A stretch of DNA of 12,539 bases from the NCBI GenBank assembly GCA_038523655.1, contig JBCBJG010000070.1:1-12539 (forward strand). Direction: 5' to 3'. This DNA comes from CALHAX01 sp038523655. GTDB lineage: Bacteria; Pseudomonadota; Alphaproteobacteria; Rhizobiales; CALHAX01. The position numbers and the translations under genes were made by a program. This document shows, in pieces, positions 6,136 through 12,539 of the stretch. Each line of letters opens with the position of its first letter. Position 1 is the first letter of the stretch. The notes beneath the pieces were generated by a model. It was not told the DNA's origin and ran no database searches. It saw nothing but the letters and a program-made list of their open reading frames with translations.

Positions 6136-6142
6136 TCAGATC
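6073..6142. repeat. 14-bp tandem repeat, about five units
   Basis: Units at 6087-6100 and 6101-6114 are identical (GGGCCAACCAGATC). Those at 6115-6128 (GGGCGCATCAGATC) and 6129-6142 (GCGCGCATCAGATC) are related, and 6073-6086 is a degenerate fifth copy. The stop codon of the TPR gene falls inside the unit at 6129-6142, so the array sits at the gene's 3' end. A 14-bp period is not a multiple of three, so it is not a protein repeat. Confidence 0.85.
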
Positions 6143-6792
6143 GGGCGGCGCGGTCGCCACGTCCCGCCATTACGCTCGACGATGTTTTTGGCGCCGCGCA
6201 GAAACGGGTTGATCTGGAGCGCAGCTTCGATCGCCGCGAGCGCACCCTCCTTATCGCCCTTCTCCGTCAAGCAGAGCGCCCGCCCGGAAAGCGCGCCGAA
6301 GTGGCGGGGCTCGAGGGCAAGCACGCGTTTGATGTCCGCGAGCGAGGCATCATAGCGCGACAGCATGAAGTTGATCGTTGCGCGCTTGTTCCACGCCTCG
6401 GCGTCGTTCGGCTCCTCGCGGACCAGCTCACTCGAGAGATCGTAGGCGGTCGCCAGATCCCGCCGACCCATGGCGGCGACAATCCGGTTCATGGCGGCGT
6501 CCCGTGAGACTTTTCCCGAGCGCAGCCATGTCTCCCAGATGCGGTTGGTGATGGCAGCCGCTTCGGTCTCGTCGAGCGCGCGGTCGAGCTCCTTAAACAA
6601 CGTGTCTAGCCGCGCTGCACGCTCCGATGCCGCAATCGCCGCGCCGGCATCCTCCGACGAGGACTGCGCCTGAACCTCGGGAGCCAGTGCCGAGATCGCG
6701 ACCACAAGCGATGCGCAGGCTGCAACGAGCAGATGTCGAAACGCGCGGCTGGCGGAGGCGGGGTACCGGCGAAGATGTGTCAGCGGGGGCAT
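6136..6792 (-). CDS. Secreted tetratricopeptide (TPR) repeat protein
   Basis: The product is 218 residues from the ATG at 6792, chosen because AAAGGAGAG lies directly upstream and a signal peptide follows (hydrophobic core about 20-37, cleavage near VQAQ). The mature protein has a helical region (45-110) and then about three TPR units between residues 113 and 198, for example NDAEAWNKRATINFMLSRYD and HFGALSGRALCLTEKGDKEG. TPRs are protein-binding scaffolds, and this one should be periplasmic. An alternative ATG at 6870 overlaps the stop codon of the upstream gene in an ATGA arrangement and would add 26 residues, which would bury the signal peptide. In either case the gene is probably co-transcribed with the upstream small protein. 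The partner is unknown. Confidence 0.85.
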   Translation of the reverse strand: MPPLTHLRRYPASASRAFRHLLVAACASLVVAISALAPEVQAQSSSEDAGAAIAASERAARLDTLFKELDRALDETEAAAITNRIWETWLRSGKVSRDAAMNRIVAAMGRRDLATAYDLSSELVREEPNDAEAWNKRATINFMLSRYDASLADIKRVLALEPRHFGALSGRALCLTEKGDKEGALAAIEAALQINPFLRGAKNIVERNGGTWRPRRPI

Positions 6793-6866
6793 GGGCTCTC
6801 CTTTGGCGCGGGATTCGAGTGAGTCACCGGACCATGCGTGCATGAGCGCGGTGCGGGACGGGTCGC

Positions 6867-7277
6867 TCATTCAGGCTTGCCGATGCGATCGACGAGCCGC
6901 GTGCCACCGCGCGGTGCCGTAGCCGGCGATGGTTGCGACGGCGGGGTTTGGGGCGGCGCGGTGGTTGGTTGCGGCTCGGCGCGCGGTACCGACGGCGCCG
7001 TGGCTGCGGCCTGCTCGGGTGACGGCGGGGCCGCCGCGATCGGTGTGGCGCGCCCGGTCACGCCGCGGCGGGTTGCAGGATCGGGGGCGAAAAAGCGCGC
7101 CGGCCGCAGGTCGCCGAGCTCGAGCAATTCGCTGTGCTCCAAGCCGTCCCGTTGGACGAGATAAAGGTCCTGAACGCGACCGAGCACGCGCCCACTCATG
7201 CGACCGAGCCCGCCGCTTACCTCGAACCGCAGGCCAACGATCGCATCGGGCATCTGGTTGCTCACGTAAGGCCTCAT
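6867..7277 (-). CDS. Small unrecognised protein with Pro/Ala-rich tail
   Basis: The product is 136 residues from the ATG at 7277. A GTG at 7289 and an ATG at 7253 are alternatives, and none has a strong ribosome binding site. The first 60 residues look like a small beta domain (VGLRFEVSGGLGRMSGRVLG, then VQDLYLVQRDG), with LELGDLRPARFF following. The remaining half is low-complexity Pro, Ala, Thr and Gln, probably disordered, ending in RLVDRIGKPE. There is no signal peptide or membrane segment. Its TGA overlaps a possible ATG of the TPR gene, which suggests an operon. I do not recognise the family. Confidence 0.55.
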   Translation of the reverse strand: MRPYVSNQMPDAIVGLRFEVSGGLGRMSGRVLGRVQDLYLVQRDGLEHSELLELGDLRPARFFAPDPATRRGVTGRATPIAAAPPSPEQAAATAPSVPRAEPQPTTAPPQTPPSQPSPATAPRGGTRLVDRIGKPE

Positions 7278-7383
7278 TTTTATCCGCACATCGATGGCGA
7301 AGACGGTGCCGCCTGCGCCACGTCTTTGCCACCATGCATGCGCACAGCATCGTCACCGCATCTTCGCACAGGCAGCCCGCGTT

Positions 7384-8142
7384 ATGAAAACAGGCATTGA
7401 GATGATCGCGCTGGAGCTGTCGCGACACTCAGCCGGCGCATCTCGCTTTCTGTCCAATTTACGAGGGCCGGGGACGCGCCGATCGCCCTGCGCTACCTCA
7501 ACAGGTGCGATCGCGATCGCGGCGACGCTACTTGCAGGCTGTGCCGGCGATGCGCCGAATGCCACGCCGGATCCGGCGCTTTCCGCGCAACGGCCGATCT
7601 CGCTTTCCGCCCCTCAAGGCGCGTTGGGCCAGGCCGGCGAGACGCAGAGCGTCGCGGCCACATCGGTGCGGGCCGACCTCCCGATCGCAACCCGCGACAA
7701 GGCGGTGTCCCGCACACTCCTGTCACTCGGCAAATCCGCAGAGCGGCAGCGCAGTGTGGGCGCCGATCTCGACGGTGACGGGACGCCCGAGATCGTCGTC
7801 TTTCTCGAAGGCGAGGACTTTTGCGCGCGGACGGGATGCACCCTGATTGTGCTGCGCCGCGCGCGGGCCGGCTATCGGACTGTTTCGCGGACACTGCGGG
7901 TGCGCCCGCCGGTGGTTGCACTGCCCGGATCCGGCCTCGGTTGGCGCACGCTAGGCGTGCGGACCGGTCTGCCCGGTCAGCTCAAGCGGGTGGCGTTACC
8001 ATTCGGCGGGTCGGGCTATCCAAAGAATGCGAGCATCGCATCGGCGGCGGCCATGACTGGCGGCGAGGTTTTGATCGCCGCGACCAGGGATGAGCAGACC
8101 GCGGCAGTTGGCAACAGCGACCTCATCGCCAACCAGAATTGA
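7384..8142 (+). CDS. Putative lipoprotein with calcium-loop (DxDxDG) motif
   Basis: The product is 252 residues from the ATG at 7384. An ATG at 7402 is equally possible, and both have weak ribosome binding sites. A hydrophobic stretch ending ATLLAGC gives a good lipobox, with lipidated Cys at about 53, although the n-region is unusually long at 40 residues. The mature part contains VGADLDGDGTPEIVVFLEG, a DxDxDG calcium-binding loop as in FG-GAP/VCBS-type repeats, present only once. Two cysteines follow (CARTGCTL) in a C-x4-C arrangement that could form a disulfide. The C-terminal half alternates short strands. It is probably anchored to a membrane on the periplasmic side. The function is unknown. 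Confidence 0.7.
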   Translation: MKTGIEMIALELSRHSAGASRFLSNLRGPGTRRSPCATSTGAIAIAATLLAGCAGDAPNATPDPALSAQRPISLSAPQGALGQAGETQSVAATSVRADLPIATRDKAVSRTLLSLGKSAERQRSVGADLDGDGTPEIVVFLEGEDFCARTGCTLIVLRRARAGYRTVSRTLRVRPPVVALPGSGLGWRTLGVRTGLPGQLKRVALPFGGSGYPKNASIASAAAMTGGEVLIAATRDEQTAAVGNSDLIANQN

Positions 8143-8201
8143 CCGCGCGGCGGCACCTCTGCCCCGGGCACAGACCTAATCAGAGATGCTTGCGGGCGGT
8201 C

Positions 8202-8441
8202 CTACTCGGCAGCGACGAGGCAGGTCGGCGGATCGGTGTCTGTCGGGCCGAGCGCGCTGTCATAAACATACAGCGTCGAGCAGTACGGGCAGATGATTTC
8301 CGTGTCGCCGCCCATGTCGAGGAACACATGCGGATGGTCGAAAGGCGCCTTTGCACCCATGCACTTGAACGCCTTGACGCCGATCAGGATTTTCTCCACC
8401 CCGAGGTCGTTGCAGAAGTGCGGTGTTGCCTGTTCGGCCAT
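8202..8441 (-). CDS. zf-CHCC zinc-finger protein, NDUFS6-like
   Basis: The product is 79 residues, starting at an ATG with AGGGAG upstream. Residues 20-56 carry the zf-CHCC signature: FKCMGAKAPFDHPHVFLDM, then EIICPYCSTLYVY, giving Cys27, His36, Cys51 and Cys54 as zinc ligands. This is the bacterial counterpart of mitochondrial complex I subunit NDUFS6, common in alphaproteobacteria as a stand-alone gene outside the nuo operon. Extra cysteines at 10 and 74 flank the finger. By family it is expected to be an accessory factor of NADH:quinone oxidoreductase in the cytoplasm, though this cannot be shown from the sequence. It is divergent from the alpha/beta hydrolase. Confidence 0.92.
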   Translation of the reverse strand: MAEQATPHFCNDLGVEKILIGVKAFKCMGAKAPFDHPHVFLDMGGDTEIICPYCSTLYVYDSALGPTDTDPPTCLVAAE

Positions 8442-8608
8442 GGATCGGCTCTCCCTGCGATATCGCGATGACCTACCGGGTCTTGTACGGCGTGGGAAGG
8501 CTCTGGGTGACGCATCACGTACCCGTCGCGCAGGGTCGAGGCTGCATTCCGAACATGGGCGTGATGCGCCTGCATTGTCGGCAATCGATTTAGGTCGGAC
8601 GGCGGATC

Positions 8609-9388
8609 ATGGAATTCTCGAGCTTCATTTCCGACGGGATCGAAATTGCCTACATCGATGTGCCCCCGCAGACGGACATGCGCGCCGGTGATGTCCTGCT
8701 CATTCACGGGTTCGCGTCGAACATCGAGGCGAACTGGGTCGATACGTCCTGGGTCCGCACGCTCAGTCGCGCGGGGTATCGCGTCGTCGCGTGCGACGTC
8801 CGAGGGCATGGCCGATCGCAGAAGCTCTATGACGAAACGCTCTACGGCGCCAAGATCTTCGCGGGTGACGCGGCCGCGCTTCTGGCGCACCTCGCGATCC
8901 CCGAAGCCCATGTGATCGGGTATTCGATGGGCTCACGGGTGGCCGCCTTTCTCGCAATGGAGCATGGCGCGCGGGTTCGCACAGCGACGTTCGGCGGGCT
9001 CGGCGCGAACATGGTGATCGGCCTGCCGGGCGCGCGCGCGATCGCCCACGCTTTCCTCGCCGACACTATCAGCGAGGTGACACATCCGACCGCCCGCAGC
9101 TTCCGCGCCTTCGCCGAGGCGACCAGAAGCGACCTGAAAGCGCTCGCGCACTGCATTCTCTCCGCGCGCGCGAAAATCACGGAAGAGATGGTCGGATCGA
9201 TCCGCTGTCCAGTGCTCGTCGCGGTGGGGACGGAAGATCCGATCGGCGGGTCAGCGCAGGCGCTGGCTGACATGATACCGGCGGCGGAGGCGGCGCCGCT
9301 CGAAGGGTTCGATCACATGAAAGCGGTTGGTGCCCGGCCGTTCAAGGATGCCGTGCTGGACTTTCTCTCCCGGCACGCTGGCGCCTGA
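8609..9388 (+). CDS. Alpha/beta hydrolase
   Basis: The product is 259 residues with the complete alpha/beta hydrolase triad. The nucleophile is Ser106 in GYSMG, the acid is Asp210 in VAVGTEDPIGG, and the base is His236 in FDHMKAVG. The oxyanion-hole motif HGFAS is at 33-37, and DVRGHGRS follows at 63-70. There is no signal peptide, so it acts in the cytoplasm. Size and layout are those of ordinary esterase or C-C bond hydrolase-like members of the family, and the substrate is not predictable. The start codon follows GGCGGATC, a modest ribosome binding site. It is divergent from the zf-CHCC gene across 167 bp and has no same-strand partner. Confidence 0.93.
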   Translation: MEFSSFISDGIEIAYIDVPPQTDMRAGDVLLIHGFASNIEANWVDTSWVRTLSRAGYRVVACDVRGHGRSQKLYDETLYGAKIFAGDAAALLAHLAIPEAHVIGYSMGSRVAAFLAMEHGARVRTATFGGLGANMVIGLPGARAIAHAFLADTISEVTHPTARSFRAFAEATRSDLKALAHCILSARAKITEEMVGSIRCPVLVAVGTEDPIGGSAQALADMIPAAEAAPLEGFDHMKAVGARPFKDAVLDFLSRHAGA

Positions 9389-9513
9389 CCGGTCGCATTT
9401 GACAGGCGGTGTGTCTGACACCGTGGCCGCTGGTGATCGGGCGGTGAGAAAACCGGCATTCGGCGTGAACTGCGACGGCGCGATGCACAGTCGGTCTGAC
9501 GACTGAGCGCGTT

Positions 9514-9627
9514 TCAGTAACCGGTGAGATCAACGGCTGCGAGGATCAGCCCAGCGGCGATCAGGATAGCCGCAAGCCAGCGGAGCCGGATACAGGCGCG
9601 GCATGGTGGGTCGTCCGGTTCAGCCAC
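9514..9627 (-). CDS. 37-residue CxxC single-helix membrane protein
   Basis: A GTG at 9627 is preceded by GGGGAG at about 9 bp, a strong ribosome binding site, and opens a 37-residue protein. It begins with AEPDDPPCRACIRLRW (Cys9 and Cys12, a CxxC pair), followed by the single helix LAAILIAAGLILAAVDLTGY. The arginines beside the CxxC place the N-terminus in the cytoplasm. The frame stays open upstream to 9699, but that part has no membrane or protein character, so the short form is preferred. I do not recognise a named family. The gene is convergent with the hydrolase and divergent from the FGE-like pair. Confidence 0.6.
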   Translation of the reverse strand: MAEPDDPPCRACIRLRWLAAILIAAGLILAAVDLTGY

Positions 9628-9735
9628 GGTTTTTCTCCCCACTGCCAGCTCATCCGCCGAACCGTTTCGGAACGGGACGCTCCGCAGGTACGCGTTCACG
9701 TTCAGCTTGCTCTTTCTTCAGGAGTTTTCCGTAGC

Positions 9736-9771
9736 ATGCGACCCGTGCGTCAACCATGGCGTTGCGTGTAG
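9736..9771 (+). other. Possible 11-codon leader ORF upstream of the first FGE-like gene
   Basis: An ATG at 9736 opens an 11-codon frame (MRPVRQPWRCV) ending in TAG at 9769-9771. AGGAG lies at 9720-9724, 11 bp before the ATG, which is somewhat far. It ends 22 bp before the FGE-like start. It may be a leader peptide or chance. Confidence 0.2.
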
Positions 9772-9793
9772 TGGTGTGGGTGCTCCGGGGTTC

Positions 9794-11083
9794 ATGGGCC
9801 TGTTTATCGTCAGTCTTGCGATCATTTGTATCGCACTCGCCGGGGGCTGCGCGATCGCAGTCAACACCCGCGATCTGACGCCGCATCGCGAGCCGATCGT
9901 TATCGGAACGAGCGTGCTGATCGGGGCGATCGTGCTGCTCGGATTCTTTGCGTACCGCCCGGCGGCGCCGATGCAGACGGTCGCTGCGGGAGAAAAACCT
10001 GCACCTGCGACCGAACCGCAATCGCGCGCTGCAGAGCAGCCTGGCGCCGGACGAGTTTCGCTCCGCGGACCAGCTTACGGGGCTGCACCAGCGATGCCCT
10101 CGCACGACGCCGACGCTCGCGACGTCGCGACGGGGCGCCCCCCGAACACACCTCAACCACCCGCCGCGACCGAGCCTGACGGTGCGGAGATAAATTCTGC
10201 CCAGAAAACGGCAGCGACAACACAGGCAGTGGACGAGGGCGCCATCGTTGCAACAGCCGCCACCGTGCGCCAACCTTTCGACGTGTTCAAAGACTGCGAC
10301 CACTGCCCGGAGCTGACGGTCATCCCGGCGGGGGACAACGACATCGGTGTGGATGAAAAATCCGCCGGTGCCGTCGCGCATGAAACGCCACTCGCCTGGG
10401 TCACTTTTCGGCGCCCGTTCGCGCTTGGTCGGTATGAAGTCACCCGCGAAGAGTTCGCCGCATTCGTCGCGGCAACCGGGCACCGTGCCGACAGCGCCTG
10501 CGATACGGACGGCGTCGGCGGAATGCGCGCAGCGTTCGACAACCCGGCCTTCGAGCAGGATGGCGGGCACCCTGTCGTCTGCGTGAATTATCATGACGCT
10601 GCAGCCTACGCGGCGTGGCTGAGCAGCGAGACCGGTGCGCAGTACGCGCTGCCGTCCGAAGCGCAGTGGGAATATGTCCGCAAGGCGCAGACCAGCGTAC
10701 GGGCGCCTTCGCCGTTCGATGATCCAGAGACGCTCGCCGAAGCGGGCAACATCAAAGGCGATGCGTGGACAGCCGCGACCGTGCGGGTCGGCAGCTATCA
10801 CGCCAACCCGTTTCTCGTCTTCGACATGATGGGGAATGCGGGCGAGTGGACGCTCGACTGCTGGCAGTCGACGCATCTTCATCAGTCCAAGGACGGCAGC
10901 GCGGTGGACGCACACGGCGACTGCGCGGCGGCAGCGGTGCGTGGCGGCTCATGGGACGAGCCGGCAACAGCCGCCCGACGCACGGCACGGCGCAAACTCG
11001 CGCGTGCAACGCGCGACTGGCGCGTCGGCTTTCGCATCATGCGCGCGCTCGCGCCGACGGAGCATTCGCAGAGAACGGAATAA
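9794..11083 (+). CDS. Membrane-anchored FGE-like (SUMF1-domain) protein 1
   Basis: The product is 429 residues from the ATG at 9794, chosen because a membrane helix follows at once (a GTG at 9779 is possible). Helix 1 is at 2-23 and helix 2 at 35-54, which puts both termini on the same side, most likely the periplasm. Residues 55-160 form a Pro/Ala-rich linker. Residues 165-417 form a formylglycine-generating-enzyme-like domain: CDHCPELTVIPAG, RYEVTREEF, HPVVCVNYHDAAAYAAWLS, LPSEAQWEYVRKA, FDMMGNAGEWTLDCW and RGGSWDEP, then RDWRVGFRIMR. True FGE has copper-binding cysteines 2 and 7 residues after the RGGS-aromatic motif, and here they are Glu389 and Ala394. Formylglycine formation is therefore unlikely. 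Six domain cysteines (168, 171, 236, 263, 356, 377) match those of the next gene. Confidence 0.87.
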   Translation: MGLFIVSLAIICIALAGGCAIAVNTRDLTPHREPIVIGTSVLIGAIVLLGFFAYRPAAPMQTVAAGEKPAPATEPQSRAAEQPGAGRVSLRGPAYGAAPAMPSHDADARDVATGRPPNTPQPPAATEPDGAEINSAQKTAATTQAVDEGAIVATAATVRQPFDVFKDCDHCPELTVIPAGDNDIGVDEKSAGAVAHETPLAWVTFRRPFALGRYEVTREEFAAFVAATGHRADSACDTDGVGGMRAAFDNPAFEQDGGHPVVCVNYHDAAAYAAWLSSETGAQYALPSEAQWEYVRKAQTSVRAPSPFDDPETLAEAGNIKGDAWTAATVRVGSYHANPFLVFDMMGNAGEWTLDCWQSTHLHQSKDGSAVDAHGDCAAAAVRGGSWDEPATAARRTARRKLARATRDWRVGFRIMRALAPTEHSQRTE

Positions 11084-11090
11084 AATCCAT

Positions 11091-11114
11091 CAGCCGGGCA
11101 GGGGTGACCGGCTG
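11091..11114. terminator. Hairpin between the two FGE-like genes
   Basis: CAGCCGG at 11091-11097 pairs with CCGGCTG at 11108-11114 around a 10-nt loop, 7 bp after the first gene's stop. No T-run follows (TTAATC). It may attenuate or process the transcript between the paralogues. Confidence 0.35.
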
Positions 11115-11146
11115 TTAATCACCATCAATGACACGAGGGGTCGGTC

Positions 11147-12361
11147 ATGGAACAAATTAACGTCTTGCAGATCATCGCGTTCATCCTGTTCGGGGTCATC
11201 GGCTGGGGGCTCTACGCCTTGCAGGTCGAGCGCTTCGACAAGTATCGCCATCTGATCTTTAGCTCGATCGTGGTGTCGTTCATCGCGACCGGGATCATCG
11301 GGTATTACGTCTACGTGCCAAGCGCCGTGAACAATGTCGACCTGGGCCCCGACAAGGGAGCCGGTGGCCAGGGCAAGGGCGGCGGTAGTGGCAAAGGCGG
11401 TGGTAGCGGCGGTGGCGGTGGCGGCGGAAGCGGTGGCGGCGGAGACGACGGGACCGAGCAGGCGGACGCAGGCGGCGGCGGCGGTAATGGTGACGGCGGC
11501 GACACCGGTGACGGCGCTGGCTCAACGTTCGCCGACTGTGACGTCTGCCCGAAAATGGTCCGCATCCCGTCGGGAGAAAATATCCTGGGGCAGCCGTCGA
11601 CGGCCGATGCTCCAGCATCACAGAAACCGCAAGCGGGCGTGCTGATCCGCGAGCCGTTCTCCGTGAGCGTCTTCGAGATTACCCGGGCGCAATTCGACAT
11701 GTTCGTTAAAGAGACCGGCTATCGACCGGCCGCCGGCTGCAACACGGATGGGGTTGGCGGCTCGAAAGCCAGCTATCGCGCACCGGTGTTCGACCAGCAA
11801 AACGATCATCCCGTCGTGTGTGTGAACATGGATGATGCCGAGCGCTACACCGAATGGCTGAGTGAGAAAGCGGGCACGCCCTATCGCCTGCTTACGGAGG
11901 CCGAATGGGAGTATGTCCGACGCGGCGCAAAGACGATCGCGGAAGGCCAGGCGGACCCGGCGGATAGCGGAGCACCCATCGAGAGCGGGAACATCAAGGG
12001 AGATGAATGGCTCGCCCGAACAACGCCCGGCGGTAGCTTCACAGCCAACGCGTTCAACGTCCACGACATGATGGGCAACGCTGCCGAGTGGACGCTCGAT
12101 TGCTGGGCGCCGGACTACACGACAGTGCCGGATGATGGCTCGATGCGCTCAAGCGAGGGGACGTGCACGTCACACGCGATCCGTGGCGGAAGCTGGGATG
12201 CGATTGCCAAGCGGGCAACCGTTACCGCCCGCAGGGAAGCTGACGGCGGTCTGCGGGACTGGCGCATCGGACTGCGTGTCATGCGGCGTGGTCACGCAAA
12301 GTCGGCGGCCAACACGGAGCCTGCAGAGGGCACGGACGTGGCAGAGGCCGCCGGAGACTAA
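11147..12361 (+). CDS. Membrane-anchored FGE-like (SUMF1-domain) protein 2
   Basis: The product is 404 residues from an ATG preceded by GAGGGG. Helices lie at about 4-25 and 36-58, with the charged loop QVERFDKYRH between them. A Gly-rich linker follows at 68-126, then an FGE-like domain at 130-380: CDVCPKMVRIPSG, VFEITRAQF, HPVVCVNMDDAERYTEWLS, LLTEAEWEYVRRG, HDMMGNAAEWTLDCW, RGGSWD and RDWRIGLRVMR. As in the upstream paralogue, the two catalytic cysteines after RGGSW are absent (Ala352 at the first), while six others are conserved (131, 134, 198, 225, 319, 340). Both share an (A/G)C(D/N)TDGVGG motif and SGNIKGDEW or AGNIKGDAW. It starts 63 bp after the first gene, so the two are probably one operon. 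The last 20 residues are a variable acidic tail. Confidence 0.88.
   Translation: MEQINVLQIIAFILFGVIGWGLYALQVERFDKYRHLIFSSIVVSFIATGIIGYYVYVPSAVNNVDLGPDKGAGGQGKGGGSGKGGGSGGGGGGGSGGGGDDGTEQADAGGGGGNGDGGDTGDGAGSTFADCDVCPKMVRIPSGENILGQPSTADAPASQKPQAGVLIREPFSVSVFEITRAQFDMFVKETGYRPAAGCNTDGVGGSKASYRAPVFDQQNDHPVVCVNMDDAERYTEWLSEKAGTPYRLLTEAEWEYVRRGAKTIAEGQADPADSGAPIESGNIKGDEWLARTTPGGSFTANAFNVHDMMGNAAEWTLDCWAPDYTTVPDDGSMRSSEGTCTSHAIRGGSWDAIAKRATVTARREADGGLRDWRIGLRVMRRGHAKSAANTEPAEGTDVAEAAGD
11349..11520 (+). repeat. GGC/GGT low-complexity tract encoding a Gly-rich linker
   Basis: Imperfect runs of GGC and GGT codons encode about 58 residues, mostly Gly with Ser, Lys and Asp. This is a flexible spacer between the membrane anchor and the FGE-like domain. 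The paralogue has a Pro/Ala linker at the same place, so the spacer is conserved in position but not in sequence. Confidence 0.8.
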
Positions 12362-12381
12362 GTCTCGCCGGAAGAAAACAC

Positions 12382-12417
12382 GCGGCGGCAACCGGATTAT
12401 CCTCCAGCTGCCGCCGC
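12382..12417 (+). terminator. Stem-loop after the FGE-like operon
   Basis: GCGGCGGCA at 12382-12390 pairs perfectly with TGCCGCCGC at 12409-12417 around an 18-nt loop that contains a small GGA/TCC stem. It begins 20 bp beyond the stop codon. Only TGATGTTT follows, so it is a terminator candidate without a full T-run. The rest of 12362-12488 shows nothing else. Confidence 0.5.
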
Positions 12418-12488
12418 TGATGTTTCGACCGTGTCTCGATGAGATCGCAGTCGGGACCTGCGGAGGCAAACCCGCTGCAGGGTTGGGC

Positions 12489-12539
12489 CTAGGCGGCTTC
12501 GCGCACCGAATCGATCTGCTCGCCGGCCTGTGCGCTTTC
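12489..12539 (-). CDS. Possible C-terminal end of an unknown gene (cut by window edge)
   Basis: A minus-strand frame is open from the right edge and ends in TAG at 12491-12489, giving a 16-residue tail (ESAQAGEQIDSVREAA). Its composition suits the end of an amphipathic helix, but it is too short to identify and could be chance. Confidence 0.3.
   Translation of the reverse strand, partial: ESAQAGEQIDSVREAA

Noticed and set aside
9400..9424. Second PhoB box near GACAGG...TGACACC
   Set aside because: The half-sites are about 15 bp apart and differently arranged, not the 11-bp direct repeat that PhoB needs.
9524..9793. 90-residue N-terminal extension of the first FGE-like protein
   Set aside because: The extension has no ribosome binding site or membrane character, overlaps the small CxxC gene in antisense, and precedes a start that opens directly into a membrane helix.
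9650..10915. 421-residue minus-strand open frame
   Set aside because: It is antisense to the first FGE-like gene and is Arg-rich without recognisable motifs.

Overview
The window is GC-rich and gene-dense with no insertion sequence, phage or CRISPR array. It looks like chromosome of an alphaproteobacterium, most likely Hyphomicrobiales. The best indicators are an NDUFS6-like zf-CHCC protein of the alphaproteobacterial type, a molybdopterin oxidoreductase N-terminus of a type I associate with this group, and many small secreted or low-complexity proteins typical of these genomes. Taxonomy is inferred from protein character only.

Layout, left to right. (1) On the minus strand, the first 59 residues of a molybdopterin oxidoreductase run off the left edge, preceded by a small secreted protein of unknown function. 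(2) On the plus strand, a seven-helix ceramidase-like membrane protein is followed by tRNA-Leu(UAA). (3) On the minus strand, a gapdh-arsJ operon: an ArsJ-associated glyceraldehyde-3-phosphate dehydrogenase and the MFS exporter ArsJ overlap by 4 bp. Together they should convert arsenate to 1-arseno-3-phosphoglycerate and expel it. A near-perfect PhoB box lies in the leader of gapdh and no arsR is visible. (4) On the plus strand, an unrecognised protein built of about six propeller-like repeats. (5) On the minus strand, a coiled-coil protein, a secreted TPR protein and an unrecognised small protein, with short repeats between the genes. (6) On the plus strand, a putative lipoprotein with a calcium-loop motif. 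(7) A divergent pair: zf-CHCC protein (minus) and alpha/beta hydrolase (plus). (8) On the minus strand, a 37-residue CxxC membrane protein.

The right end holds two tandem plus-strand paralogues. Each has two N-terminal membrane helices, a low-complexity linker and a C-terminal formylglycine-generating-enzyme-like (SUMF1) domain. Both lack the two cysteines of true FGE but share six other cysteines, so they look like a duplicated, membrane-tethered, probably non-canonical FGE-fold pair.

The strongest leads are the apparent phosphate-starvation control of arsenate detoxification, the paired FGE-like membrane proteins, the ceramidase homologue with a damaged metal site, and the molybdopterin oxidoreductase lacking an expected cluster cysteine.
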